Of a stretch of DNA of 64,000 bases, positions 18,000 to 26,550 are shown piece after piece; position 1 is the stretch's first letter, and the number at the start of each line of letters is the position of its first letter. The stretch lies in assembly GCA_017302035.1 (NCBI GenBank), contig JAFLEA010000010.1, forward strand, positions 1 to 64,000, given 5' to 3'. Position numbers and translations under genes: made by a program. This DNA comes from Lysobacterales bacterium. Its GTDB lineage: Bacteria; Pseudomonadota; Gammaproteobacteria; Xanthomonadales; Xanthomonadaceae. A model generated the notes under the pieces. It searched no databases. It saw nothing but the letters and a program-made list of their open reading frames with translations, and was not told where the DNA came from.

Positions 18000-19724
18000 A
18001 TGTCCTCCAACCTTGCAATCACGCCCGACCACGCCCCCAGGCCGCCACGCGCACGCCTGCTCGGCGAGTTGCTGGTCGAGCGCGGGATCGTGTCCGCTGC
18101 CGACATCCACAAGGCGCTCGCCTTCCAGGAACAGTTCAGCGGCCGCATCGGCAGCATCCTGGTGCGGCTGGGGGCGGTGTCCGAGGAGACATTGCTGCCG
18201 GTCCTGTCCGACCAGCTCGGGGTGCCGCTGCTGGCCGGCAGCGAATGGCCCGAGCAGCCCGACGCGATCCGGGAACTGCTCGCCGGCAGCGGCTACAGCC
18301 TGGACTGGTGGCTGGACAACGGGGTGGCCGCCTGGACCGCGCCGGACGGCCAGGTGCTGGCGGTCGCGCGCGACCCCCTGGACGCACTGGTCAACGAGTC
18401 GCTGGACCGTTGCCTGGCCGGCAGTGCCTGGCAGTGGCGACTGACCCGCACCCAGGACCTGGACCGGCTGCTGGACATGGCCGGCCGCAGCCGCGCCGCC
18501 GGCGACCTCGAGGATGACGTCAGCCACCTGCGGGAACTGGCGGAGGAGGCGCCGGTCATAGAACTGGTGAACAACATCCTTGCCCAGGCCATGGACCAGC
18601 GCGCCTCGGACATCCACATCGAACCTGAGGAACTGGTGTTCCACGTGCGCATGCGCACCGACGGCATCCTGCATACGCGCATGACCCTGCCGGCCAGCCG
18701 CTATCCGGCGGTGGCCTCGCGGGTGAAGCTGATCTCGGGCATGGACATCGCCGAGCGCCGCCTGCCACAGGACGGCCGCCTGAGCGCGCGGGTCAGCGGC
18801 CAGGAGATCGACGTGCGCGCCTCGGCGGTACCGGCGGTGCATGGCGAATCCATCGTCCTGCGCCTGCTGCCCAAGGAGCGCCAGGACCTGAGCCTGGAGC
18901 GGCTGGGCTTCTCGCCCCGCGACCTGTCGATGTTCCGTACCTGGGCGCGCGAGCCGCATGGCATCGTCCTGGTCACCGGGCCCACCGGCTCGGGCAAGTC
19001 CACCACCCTGTACGCCACGCTGGAGGAGATGAACCAGCGCGACCGCAAGATGATCACGGTCGAGGACCCGGTCGAGTACGAGGTCGACGGCGTGACCCAG
19101 ATCCAGGCCAACGCCGACATCGGCTACACCTTCGCCCGGGCCCTGCGCGCGATCCTGCGCCAGGATCCGGACGTGATCATGATCGGCGAGATCCGCGACC
19201 TGGAGACCGCCGAGATCGCGGTCCAGTCCGCGCTCACCGGCCATCTGGTGCTGTCCACTCTGCATACCAACGATGCGGTCAGCGCCTTCACCCGCCTGGT
19301 CGACATGGGCGTGGAGCCGTTCCTGGTCGCCACCAGCGTGCGCGCGGTGCAGGCCCAGCGCCTGGTGCGGCGGCTGTGCCCGAACTGCAGCCGCCCGGCC
19401 GCCGAGGTGCTGCCGGCGGTGCGGCGCCTGGTCGAGCCGCTGGCCGCGCCCGGCGCGGTGGCCGACTGGCGCGTCGCGGTCGGCTGCCCGCATTGCCAGG
19501 GCACCGGCTACCGCGGCCGCCTGGGCATCTACGAGCTGGTCGATGTCACCCCGGAGATGCAGGAGCTGGTCATCGCTTCGGCCACGGCCGAGAAGATGCG
19601 CGCGCTGGCCAATGCCCAGGGCGGCCGCACCCTGCGCGAGGACGGCCTGCTCAAGGCGATGGCCGGGCTGACCACGATCGAGGAAGTGGTGCGGGTGACC
19701 GGCGGGGCCGGCGGCGATGGCTGA
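18000..19724 (+). CDS. gspE: type II secretion ATPase GspE (XpsE)
   Basis: Cytoplasmic motor of the type II secretion system, 574 residues. N-terminal N1E/N2E domains (1-165) bind GspL. Walker A is VTGPTGSGKSTTL (near 325), the Asp/Walker B region QDPDVIMIGEIRDLETAEIA (near 390), and a zinc-binding pair CPNC...CPHC (near 460 and 498) typical of GspE. The open frame runs far upstream, overlapping the CBS gene, but MSSNLAITPDHAP is the start that matches the family. First gene of an eleven-gene operon; overlaps gspF by 8 bases. Confidence 0.97.
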   Translation: MSSNLAITPDHAPRPPRARLLGELLVERGIVSAADIHKALAFQEQFSGRIGSILVRLGAVSEETLLPVLSDQLGVPLLAGSEWPEQPDAIRELLAGSGYSLDWWLDNGVAAWTAPDGQVLAVARDPLDALVNESLDRCLAGSAWQWRLTRTQDLDRLLDMAGRSRAAGDLEDDVSHLRELAEEAPVIELVNNILAQAMDQRASDIHIEPEELVFHVRMRTDGILHTRMTLPASRYPAVASRVKLISGMDIAERRLPQDGRLSARVSGQEIDVRASAVPAVHGESIVLRLLPKERQDLSLERLGFSPRDLSMFRTWAREPHGIVLVTGPTGSGKSTTLYATLEEMNQRDRKMITVEDPVEYEVDGVTQIQANADIGYTFARALRAILRQDPDVIMIGEIRDLETAEIAVQSALTGHLVLSTLHTNDAVSAFTRLVDMGVEPFLVATSVRAVQAQRLVRRLCPNCSRPAAEVLPAVRRLVEPLAAPGAVADWRVAVGCPHCQGTGYRGRLGIYELVDVTPEMQELVIASATAEKMRALANAQGGRTLREDGLLKAMAGLTTIEEVVRVTGGAGGDG

Positions 19725-20928
19725 GCGCACGCTGTTCAGCTACGAGGCGCTGGACCGTTCCGGCAACAAGGTCACCGGTTCGCTGGAGGCCGGGTCCGAC
19801 GGCGAGGCGGCGCGCCAGCTCGCCCAGCAGGGACTCACGCCCTATGCGCTCAAGCGTGCGCGCGGTTCGGCCTGGAGCGGTCCGCGGCGCAAGCACGCGT
19901 CGGCGCGCGAGATGCAGCTGGTGCTGCATGAATTCACCACCCTGCTGGAGGCCGGCGTCGGCCTGGTCACCGCGCTGTCCTCGCTGGCCAAGTCGAGCCA
20001 CCACCCGACCCTGACCGGCGCCTTCAGCGAAATCGAGAAGGCGGTGCGCCGCGGCGAGAGCTTCAGCGCCGCGCTGCGCGAATCGAAGCTGCCGGTGCCG
20101 GAATACTTCCACCAGCTGGTCCACGCCGGCGAAGCGACCGGCCGCCTGGCCGAATCGATCCGCAGCGGCGTGGACCAGTTCGAATATGACCAGCGCGTGC
20201 GCCAGGAAATGATCGGCGCGATGATCTACCCGGCGGTGCTGGTCGCCTCCGGCATCGCCGCGGTCGGGATCATCTTCATGTGGGTGGTGCCGCGTTTCGG
20301 CGGCTTGCTGACCCAGCACGAGGAGACCATGCCGGCGATCTCGCGCTGGACCATCGCCACCGGGGTATGGCTGAGCACGCATGCCTGGTGGGTGCTGCTG
20401 GCGGTGCTGGCGCTGGCGCTGGGCCTGCGCGCGCTGTGGAAGGCGCCGGGCTTCGTCGACGGCCTGGCCGAACGCGCCGCGCGCCTGCCGGTGGTCGGCG
20501 ACTGGCTGGTCGAGGCCGAGGTCGGGCGCTGGGCCAGCACCCTGTCGGCGCTGCTGCACGGGCGGGTCGAACTGATCCGCGCGCTCAACCTGTCGGCGCA
20601 GGCGGTGCGGCTGAAGTTCCTGCGCGTGCGCCTGCTGGCGGTGGCGCGCTCGGTCAAGGCCGGCTCGACCCTGTCGGCGGCGTTGCGCGAGCATCGCTCG
20701 CTCAATCCCACCGGCTACGACCTGGTGGCCGTCGGCGAGGCCAGCGGCGAGCTGCCCAAGCTGCTCTCGGCGCTGGCGCGGCTGTACGAAACCACCGGCC
20801 GGGACCGGATGAAGCGTGCGCTACAATTGATCGAGCCGCTGGCGATCATCGTCATCGGCATCGTCGTCGGCACGATCATGACCGCCATCATCCTGGCCAT
20901 CACCAGCGTCAACGACGTCCCCCTCTAG
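19717..20928 (+). CDS. gspF: type II secretion inner-membrane protein GspF (XpsF)
   Basis: Inner-membrane platform protein of 403 residues. Two copies of the GspF helical domain (about 70-190 and 270-395) each lead into hydrophobic segments (MIYPAVLVASGIAAVGIIFMW near 170, AWWVLLAVLALALGLRALW near 225, IIVIGIVVGTIMTAIILAI at the end), giving three spans. It couples the GspE ATPase to pseudopilus assembly. Starts MAERTLFSYEALDRSGNKVTG, within the end of gspE. Confidence 0.97.
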   Translation: MAERTLFSYEALDRSGNKVTGSLEAGSDGEAARQLAQQGLTPYALKRARGSAWSGPRRKHASAREMQLVLHEFTTLLEAGVGLVTALSSLAKSSHHPTLTGAFSEIEKAVRRGESFSAALRESKLPVPEYFHQLVHAGEATGRLAESIRSGVDQFEYDQRVRQEMIGAMIYPAVLVASGIAAVGIIFMWVVPRFGGLLTQHEETMPAISRWTIATGVWLSTHAWWVLLAVLALALGLRALWKAPGFVDGLAERAARLPVVGDWLVEAEVGRWASTLSALLHGRVELIRALNLSAQAVRLKFLRVRLLAVARSVKAGSTLSAALREHRSLNPTGYDLVAVGEASGELPKLLSALARLYETTGRDRMKRALQLIEPLAIIVIGIVVGTIMTAIILAITSVNDVPL

Positions 20929-20964
20929 GCATTCCCCATGCGTCACACGATTCCCGGAGCCCCC

Positions 20965-21402
20965 ATGCGTGCCCCCCGCCACAGCGCAGGCTTCACCCTG
21001 CTCGAGATGTTGGTCGTCCTGGTCATCATCGGCCTGATCGCCAGCCTGGTCGGGCCGCGGCTGTTCAGCCGGGTGGACACGTCCAAGGTCCAGGTCGCCG
21101 AGACCCAGAGCCGGCTGCTGCGCGGCGCGGTGGAGACCTTCCGCCTGGAAGTGGGCCGTATCCCCAGCGCCGAGGAGGGCCTGGCCGTGCTCTATACCGC
21201 GCCGAGCGACGAGCGCGCCCGCGCCCGCTGGCGCGGCCCGTACCTGGACGAGGCGGTGCCGGCCGATCCCTGGGGCAATCCCTACCAGTACTCGATCCCG
21301 GGCCGCGACGGGCTGCCGTTCGCGATCTATTCCTGGGGTGCCGATGGCAAGCCCGGAGGCGAGGGCAATGATGCGGACGTCGGGTTCCTGCCTCCGCAGT
21401 AG
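20965..21402 (+). CDS. gspG: major pseudopilin GspG (XpsG)
   Basis: Main subunit of the type II pseudopilus. The prepilin peptidase motif is G|FTLLEMLVVLVIIGLIASLV, cut after Gly with Glu5 present. The C-terminal region DPWGNPYQYSIPGRDG and SWGADGKPGGEGNDADVG is the calcium-binding loop of GspG. Start at 20965 (MRAPRHSAG) is preferred over 20938 since GGAG lies 6 bases upstream and the leader is then short. 145 residues. Overlaps gspH. Confidence 0.97.
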   Translation: MRAPRHSAGFTLLEMLVVLVIIGLIASLVGPRLFSRVDTSKVQVAETQSRLLRGAVETFRLEVGRIPSAEEGLAVLYTAPSDERARARWRGPYLDEAVPADPWGNPYQYSIPGRDGLPFAIYSWGADGKPGGEGNDADVGFLPPQ

Positions 21403-21790
21403 GCGCTGCGCGGCATCCGGTTTCTCGCTGCTGGAGATGCTGGTGGTGCTGGCCCTGATCTCGATCATGGTGGCCCTGGTGGCACCCAGGCTCGCCGGCA
21501 CCGTGCGCGCAATCGCCACCAGCGGCGAGCGTGCGGAAACCGCGCGCCAGCTCGAGCGCTTGCCACTGCTGGCACGCGGCAATGGCCATGCGATCCTGGC
21601 CGGCGCCGACCAGCCGCTGGTCGCCGAGGGTCTGGCGTTCCCGGACGGCTGGAGCGCCACCGCGCTGGACCCGCTGCGGGTGGCCGCCAACGGCATCTGC
21701 CATCCGGCGCGCCTGCGGGTGGAGGGCGGCGGCACGGTCGAAGAGTGGGCGCTGCTCGCGCCGGACTGCCGGGTGGACCAGGCGCCATGA
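21368..21790 (+). CDS. gspH: minor pseudopilin GspH (XpsH)
   Basis: 140-residue minor pseudopilin with prepilin motif G|FSLLEMLVVLALISIMVALV, Glu5 present. GGAGG at 21355-21359 precedes the ATG at 21368 by 8 bases, which decides the start inside the end of gspG. The globular part is short and ends EEWALLAPDCRVDQAP. Its stop overlaps the gspI ATG (ATGA). Confidence 0.92.
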   Translation: MMRTSGSCLRSRRCAASGFSLLEMLVVLALISIMVALVAPRLAGTVRAIATSGERAETARQLERLPLLARGNGHAILAGADQPLVAEGLAFPDGWSATALDPLRVAANGICHPARLRVEGGGTVEEWALLAPDCRVDQAP

Positions 21791-22209
21791 AGCCGCTGCG
21801 CGTCCCCCGAGGCTTCTCGTTGCTGGAGGCGATCGTCGCCCTGACCATCCTGGCCACCGCCGGACTTGCCCTGTTCGCGGCGATGAGCCAGTCGGTGCAG
21901 ATGGTCGCGCGGGCCGAGGATGCGCGCCTGGCCGACTCGGCCGTGCGCAACGCGGCGGCGTGGATGGAGACGGTCAACCCGATGGAAACCCCGCAGGGCG
22001 AGCAGCAGCTCGGCGACGTCACCCTGCGCTGGAGCGCGCACCTGGTGGAGCCCGAACGCGACGCGATGACCGGCTACCTGCAGCCGGGGCTGTACCGTCT
22101 GGGCCTGTACGACGTGCGCCTGGAACTGCGGCAGGATGGCCGGCTGCTGGCCGACACCGTGTTGCGCCGGGTCGGCTACCGCCAGGTGCGGGAGCCGGCG
22201 CAGTTGTGA
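21787..22209 (+). CDS. gspI: minor pseudopilin GspI (XpsI)
   Basis: 140 residues with prepilin motif G|FSLLEAIVALTILATAGLALF. GspI forms the pseudopilus tip with GspJ and GspK. MAGSV-type substrate residues are replaced by the sequence typical of Xanthomonadaceae (DVTLRWSAHLVEPERD). ATG at 21787 overlaps the gspH stop and GTG of gspJ overlaps its own stop, so translation is coupled along the operon. Confidence 0.93.
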   Translation: MKPLRVPRGFSLLEAIVALTILATAGLALFAAMSQSVQMVARAEDARLADSAVRNAAAWMETVNPMETPQGEQQLGDVTLRWSAHLVEPERDAMTGYLQPGLYRLGLYDVRLELRQDGRLLADTVLRRVGYRQVREPAQL

Positions 22210-22832
22210 GCGCATTCCTTCCCCGTCGCAGCACCCGCCGCCAGGGTGGATTCACCCTGCTGGAAACCGTGGTGACCCTGGTGGTGGTGTCGATGCTGGT
22301 GGCGATGCTGATGCAGGCACTCAGCCATGCGTTGTCGCTGCGCACGCGGATCGCCCGGGTGCAGGCCGAAGCGCGCACCGACTTCCTGCAGGAGGCCTGG
22401 TTCCGCGAGGCGGTGTCCACCGCCCAGGCCGACCTGGAAGACGCCATGGGCGGCATGCGGGGCAGCCGCACCGAACTGGCCTACGCCACGCCGATGCCGC
22501 TGGTGGCCAACGGCATGTCGCGGGTGCGCTGGTGGCTGCAGAGCGAGGGCCGCGGCATGGCGCTGCACTATTCCGATCCGGACACGCCGGACCTGGTCAT
22601 GGTGCGCGGCCCGCTCCAGGAGGCCTCCTTCGCCTACCTGGACCATGAGGGCCAGTGGCACGAACAGTGGAATCCGGCGCCGGACGATCGCCAGCGCCTG
22701 CCGAAACTGGTGCGTTTCCAGGCCCGCACCGGCAAGGGCGAACTGTTCTGGCTGGTGCCGCTGCTGGCCGATCCGATCCCGGAGGAGATGATGCGTCCGG
22801 ACCAGCTCATGGGCGGCAACAATGGCATTTGA
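22206..22832 (+). CDS. gspJ: minor pseudopilin GspJ (XpsJ)
   Basis: 208 residues. Prepilin motif G|FTLLETVVTLVVVSMLVAML with Glu5. The only start placing this motif near the N-terminus is the GTG at 22206, overlapping the gspI stop (GTGA). The ATGs further upstream in frame lie inside gspI. Tip-complex subunit with GspI and GspK. Ends MMRPDQLMGGNNGI, overlapping gspK by 11 bases. Confidence 0.93.
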   Translation: MSAFLPRRSTRRQGGFTLLETVVTLVVVSMLVAMLMQALSHALSLRTRIARVQAEARTDFLQEAWFREAVSTAQADLEDAMGGMRGSRTELAYATPMPLVANGMSRVRWWLQSEGRGMALHYSDPDTPDLVMVRGPLQEASFAYLDHEGQWHEQWNPAPDDRQRLPKLVRFQARTGKGELFWLVPLLADPIPEEMMRPDQLMGGNNGI

Positions 22833-23898
22833 GCGCGCCCGCATCCGCACCCGGCACCCGGCACCGGGCTTCGTGCTCGCGGTAACCCTGTGGATCCTGG
22901 CCGGCATCGCGATCGCGGTCGGCCTGATGACATTGTGGTCGCTGCAGCAGGTCGAACAGGCGCGGGTGGGCCACGAGCGCCTGGATGACGAGCTGGCCGC
23001 CAACGGCACCCGCGACACGCTGCTGTATTTCGCCTCCACCCGCGAACTGACCCTGGCCGGCCTCCCGGTGGAGGTGATGTCGGAGGCGTTGCGCGCGACC
23101 CGGCGGCTGGACGAGATGGGCAGCCTGGTGCGCGATCCCATCGGCGGCGAACTGCGCCTGGACGGCACGGTCTACCGGGGCCTGCGCGACACGCGCTTCG
23201 CGATCCAGGACGAGTCCGGCCTGTTCGCCGTAGTGATGCCGCGCGACCTCGATCTGGACGGCTTCCTGACCATGCAGGGCGCGGATCCCGAGCAGGTCCC
23301 GCGCCTGCGCGACGCATTGCTGGACTACATCGACTCGGACAACCTGACCAGGCTGAACGGCGCCGAACGCCGCGAGTACGAGCGCGAAGGTCGTCCGCCG
23401 CCGCCCAACCGACGCCTGCTCACCCCCGCCGAGATCGGCCGGGTGCTGGGCTGGGATGCGCTGGAGCCGGCGTTGCTGGCCGAGCTGCCCGAGCGGATCA
23501 CGCCCTATTACGCCGGTGCCGTGAACCTGAACACAGCCCCCCCCGCGTTGCTGCCCCTCTGGATCCCCGGTTGCCCGGAAACCTGTGACCGGCTGGTGGC
23601 GATGCGCAAGGAACGGCCGTTCCGTTCCGGCTATGACGTGCAGGCGCGGCTGGGCATCGCGCTGCCGGGCGAAGTCGGCGTGGATTACCGTTTCCTCGCC
23701 GACGAAAACCTGCGCATCACCTGGTGGGGCAGGGCGGGCGCGGCATGGCGGATGCATGTACGATTGACGCCCCTTGCGGACAAGCGGGGTCCCTGGTCGA
23801 TCCTGGCCGCCCATCCGGTATTGCGCCCTCCCTTCGATGAATCTGCGGAAGCAACTGGCAGCGCTCTTCTTGCCGACCCGGCGCCTGACCGGCACTGA
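22822..23898 (+). CDS. gspK: minor pseudopilin GspK (XpsK)
   Basis: Large tip pseudopilin of 358 residues. The prepilin motif is G|FVLAVTLWILAGIAIAVGL, lacking Glu5, a known feature of GspK that marks it as the first subunit in the tip. The body includes the helical insert with VNLNTAPPALLPLW (near 236), typical of GspK. The 3' end overlaps gspL by 62 bases. Confidence 0.94.
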   Translation: MAFERARIRTRHPAPGFVLAVTLWILAGIAIAVGLMTLWSLQQVEQARVGHERLDDELAANGTRDTLLYFASTRELTLAGLPVEVMSEALRATRRLDEMGSLVRDPIGGELRLDGTVYRGLRDTRFAIQDESGLFAVVMPRDLDLDGFLTMQGADPEQVPRLRDALLDYIDSDNLTRLNGAERREYEREGRPPPPNRRLLTPAEIGRVLGWDALEPALLAELPERITPYYAGAVNLNTAPPALLPLWIPGCPETCDRLVAMRKERPFRSGYDVQARLGIALPGEVGVDYRFLADENLRITWWGRAGAAWRMHVRLTPLADKRGPWSILAAHPVLRPPFDESAEATGSALLADPAPDRH

Positions 23899-24889
23899 CC
23901 CCGAACTGCCCGCCGCGCTGGTCCAGCAGGGCGGGGCACTGGGCGGTCAGCAGTGGGTGGTGCCACGCGCGGAGTGCCAGTACCGTCAGGCCGATCTGTC
24001 GGCCGTGCCGCAACGCCAGCGCGCCGCCGCGGCGCGCTTGGCCGCCACCCGTTACCAGCCTTCGCCCGAGGCTGCCGTGCATATCGCCTGGCGCCGCGGC
24101 ATCGCCCATCTGTGGATCTGGACCATGCCGCCCGCCGCCGTGGCCAGCGGCGAGCAACGCTGGATCCCGGAGAGCCTGCTGCGCGCGCCGCCGGAAACCG
24201 ACGGCCCCCGCCTGCTGCAGCTCGTGCGTGGCTGCGAGGGCCAGATCTGGGAAGGCGGGCAGCTGCTCCAGAGCCAATGGTGGCCGGCGCCCCCGGATGC
24301 CGATGCCTGGCAGCGCTTCCTGCGTGCAGGAGGCCTCGAGTCCGGTGCGGCGGTACCGCCGCACCCCGAATCCCTGCCCTGGTCGGCATCCTGGGGCGAG
24401 GGTGGCCGCGACTGGCTGCCCGGCTCGGCCAACGGGCGCGAACGGCTGGCCTGGCTGGCGCTGGGTGCGCTGTTCGCCGTGGCCCTGGGCTGGCAGCTGG
24501 CCGGCCTGGCACGCTGGGGCCTGGCCAGTGCCGGCCTCGCCGCCGAGCTGGACCGTACCCGCGCCGAGATGGCCCCCGTGCTCGCCGCCCGCGAACGTGC
24601 CGAGGCCGCGCAGGCCGAGGCCGAGCGCCTGCGGGGTCTGCAGGCCGGCACCAGCGATTACGAACTGGCCGCGCGGATCGTGGCCGCGCAGCCGGAGGGT
24701 ATCCGCGTCCACGCCTGGAAGCGCGATTCCGGCAACCTGGGGGTGTTGCTGGGCGGCGGCGGTGCCGACCCGCGCAAATACGTGGCTGCCTATGCCGGCC
24801 AGCCCGACCTGGCCGACGTCAGCGCCACGCCGCTGGGTAGCGGCATGGAGCTGAACTTCAAGTTGCCCAAGGGCGAGGCCAAGCCATGA
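23837..24889 (+). CDS. gspL: type II secretion protein GspL (XpsL)
   Basis: Inner-membrane partner of GspE, 350 residues. A cytoplasmic domain of about 220 residues is followed by one transmembrane segment (LAWLALGALFAVALGWQLAG, about 218-237), a coiled coil (ELDRTRAEMAPVLAARERAEA) and a small periplasmic domain. ATG at 23837 gives the family layout but lies 62 bases inside gspK, an unusually deep overlap. Primary sequence similarity is low, as usual for GspL, so identity rests on topology and on its place between K and M. Confidence 0.85.
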   Translation: MNLRKQLAALFLPTRRLTGTDPELPAALVQQGGALGGQQWVVPRAECQYRQADLSAVPQRQRAAAARLAATRYQPSPEAAVHIAWRRGIAHLWIWTMPPAAVASGEQRWIPESLLRAPPETDGPRLLQLVRGCEGQIWEGGQLLQSQWWPAPPDADAWQRFLRAGGLESGAAVPPHPESLPWSASWGEGGRDWLPGSANGRERLAWLALGALFAVALGWQLAGLARWGLASAGLAAELDRTRAEMAPVLAARERAEAAQAEAERLRGLQAGTSDYELAARIVAAQPEGIRVHAWKRDSGNLGVLLGGGGADPRKYVAAYAGQPDLADVSATPLGSGMELNFKLPKGEAKP

Positions 24890-25857
24890 TCCGCGCCCAA
24901 TGGCAGCGAGCCCGCGACGAATGGCGGGCCAACCGGCGCCTGCGCCTGGCCGGCATGGCCGCGCTGGCCTTCCTGGGCATTCATCTGCTGCTGGCGATGG
25001 GCGACCGGCGGGAGGTGCTGGCCGCGCGCTACGGCCGCGACGTGGAGCTGCAGGCCCGCTTTGCCGGCATGCAGGCGCAAAAGGACTGGCCCGAGCGGGC
25101 CGCGCAGGCCGAAGCCGGGCTGGCGGAAATGCGCGCCCGGGTTCCAGCGGTCACCAGCGCTGGCCTGGCCCAGGCCGAGATGCAGGCCTGGCTGACCGAA
25201 CTGGCCGGCCGCACCGGCTTGGCCGAGCCCAAGGTCAAGGTCGAGGACACGCTGGACGTACCCGGCTATCCCGACATGTGGCAAGTCATGGCGCGGTTGG
25301 ACGGGCTGCTCCCCCAATACGGCCAGGCCGCCTTCCTGCGCGAGTTGTCCGAGGCGTTGCCCTGGATCCAGGCCGAGCGCCTGGAGATCGCCGAGGCCGA
25401 CCAGGCGCGGATGATGCTGGTGGTACGTGGCTACTACCGGCGCGCGGGCGACGAAGAGCCGGCGGCCGTTGCCGGTGACTCGCCCGACACGCAGGGCGGT
25501 CCCGAGGCTGCCGTCGTGCCGGCGCCGACGCAAGAGGCCATCACCTCCACTCCGGGCCCGACAGGCCCGGCGCCCTCCGTATCGACACCCTCCGTATCGA
25601 CACCCTCCGGAGCCACACCCTCTAGATCGACGCCATCTGGACAGACGCCATCCGGGCCGATGCCATCCGGGCCGATGCCATCCGGGCCGATGCCATCCGG
25701 GCCGATGCCATCCGGGCCGATGCCATCCGGGCCGATGCCATCCGGGCCGATGCCATCGGGACCGATGCCTGCGGGACCGATGCCATCGGGACCGATGCCT
25801 GCGGGGTCGTCTACGCCCGCGCAGTCGCCCTCCCAACGGCGCGGGGGATCGTCATGA
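24886..25857 (+). CDS. gspM: type II secretion protein GspM (XpsM) with repeat tail
   Basis: 323 residues; typical GspM is about 160-220. Residues 20-38 are the single span (LAGMAALAFLGIHLLLAMG), followed by a periplasmic coiled coil and ferredoxin-like domain to about residue 185 that binds GspL. The remaining 135 residues are low-complexity, ending in at least fifteen five-residue units of the type P-S-x-x-T or P-S/A-G-P-M. This tail is encoded by a 15-bp tandem array (25648-25797) and is not part of the conserved protein. Confidence 0.88.
   Translation: MIRAQWQRARDEWRANRRLRLAGMAALAFLGIHLLLAMGDRREVLAARYGRDVELQARFAGMQAQKDWPERAAQAEAGLAEMRARVPAVTSAGLAQAEMQAWLTELAGRTGLAEPKVKVEDTLDVPGYPDMWQVMARLDGLLPQYGQAAFLRELSEALPWIQAERLEIAEADQARMMLVVRGYYRRAGDEEPAAVAGDSPDTQGGPEAAVVPAPTQEAITSTPGPTGPAPSVSTPSVSTPSGATPSRSTPSGQTPSGPMPSGPMPSGPMPSGPMPSGPMPSGPMPSGPMPSGPMPAGPMPSGPMPAGSSTPAQSPSQRRGGSS
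25648..25812 (+). repeat. 15-bp tandem repeat array in gspM
   Basis: Seven perfect copies of CCATCCGGGCCGATG (25648-25752) are followed by three near copies (25753-25797) and a degenerate one. Further upstream, about 25573-25647 keeps the same period with more divergence. The array is in frame, each copy coding P-S-G-P-M. Identity of the copies implies recent slippage and likely length variation between strains. Confidence 0.95.
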
Positions 25858-26444
25858 GCCCGGATGCACGCCGTCAAGCCTGGCTCCTGGGGGGCGCCCT
25901 GCTGCTGGGCGTCCTGGCCAACCTGGTGTTCGGCGCATCGCCGGGCAAGGTCAAGCCACTGGCGGCAGCCAACCAGGACTGGCAGCCGGTGGCCATGCGC
26001 GTCCCCGACCTGGCCATGCTGGACACGACCTGGGAGGCGCGCGCGCCCTGGGGTGCGGTGCCCAAGCCGGTGGAGCCGCCTCCCGCTCCGCCGCCGCCGC
26101 CGCCGGTACCGGTGGGCATCGTGGGCACCGGTGCCGCCAGGCAGGCGATCTTCCTGGTCCACGACAGCGGTGAATTGCGCCTGGGCGTGGGTGGCGTGCT
26201 GCCCGATGGCGGCCGGGTGCTGGAGATCTCGGCAATGATCGTCGCCTGGGTGGATGGCGATGGCACCCGCCACGAACGGCGCATGTTCCTGGATCCGGTG
26301 GAACTGCCGGCCGGCACGGCTCCGGCCGGATCCCAGAGCCCGGCAAGCTTCCCGCAGGGGACACAGGCCGTCCCCGGCGGCGCACCGCCGTCCAGCGGGA
26401 TGCCCCCCGGCCCGGCCGGGCAGCGGCGTGGCCGGGCCGGATGA
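25854..26444 (+). CDS. gspC: type II secretion protein XpsN (GspC-like)
   Basis: 196-residue inner-membrane protein. N-terminal span at about 9-27 (AWLLGGALLLGVLANLVFG), Pro-rich linker (PPAPPPPPPVPVG near 80), then an HR-like small beta domain (IVGTGAARQAIFLVHDSGEL ... LEISAMIVAWVDG) that contacts the GspD N-domain. It ends in another Pro/Gly/Ser-rich tail. In Xanthomonas this slot is XpsN, which does the GspC job without a PDZ domain. It overlaps gspM by four bases. Confidence 0.85.
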   Translation: MSPDARRQAWLLGGALLLGVLANLVFGASPGKVKPLAAANQDWQPVAMRVPDLAMLDTTWEARAPWGAVPKPVEPPPAPPPPPPVPVGIVGTGAARQAIFLVHDSGELRLGVGGVLPDGGRVLEISAMIVAWVDGDGTRHERRMFLDPVELPAGTAPAGSQSPASFPQGTQAVPGGAPPSSGMPPGPAGQRRGRAG

Positions 26445-26550
26445 TCCCGGGCAACTTTCGGATGGCGGTGCTGTCCGTTAGACCCGGGCGGGATCGACAC
26501 GGTACAAAGGGAAGGGCGACCCGATCGGCCCGCACTCAAAGCGATTGAAG

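Noticed and set aside
25648..25797. CRISPR-like array
   Set aside because: 15-bp contiguous units in frame within gspM; no spacers.
25434..26273. Antisense frame with repeated D-G-I-G-P units
   Set aside because: Mirror image of the gspM 15-bp array, not an independent repeat protein.
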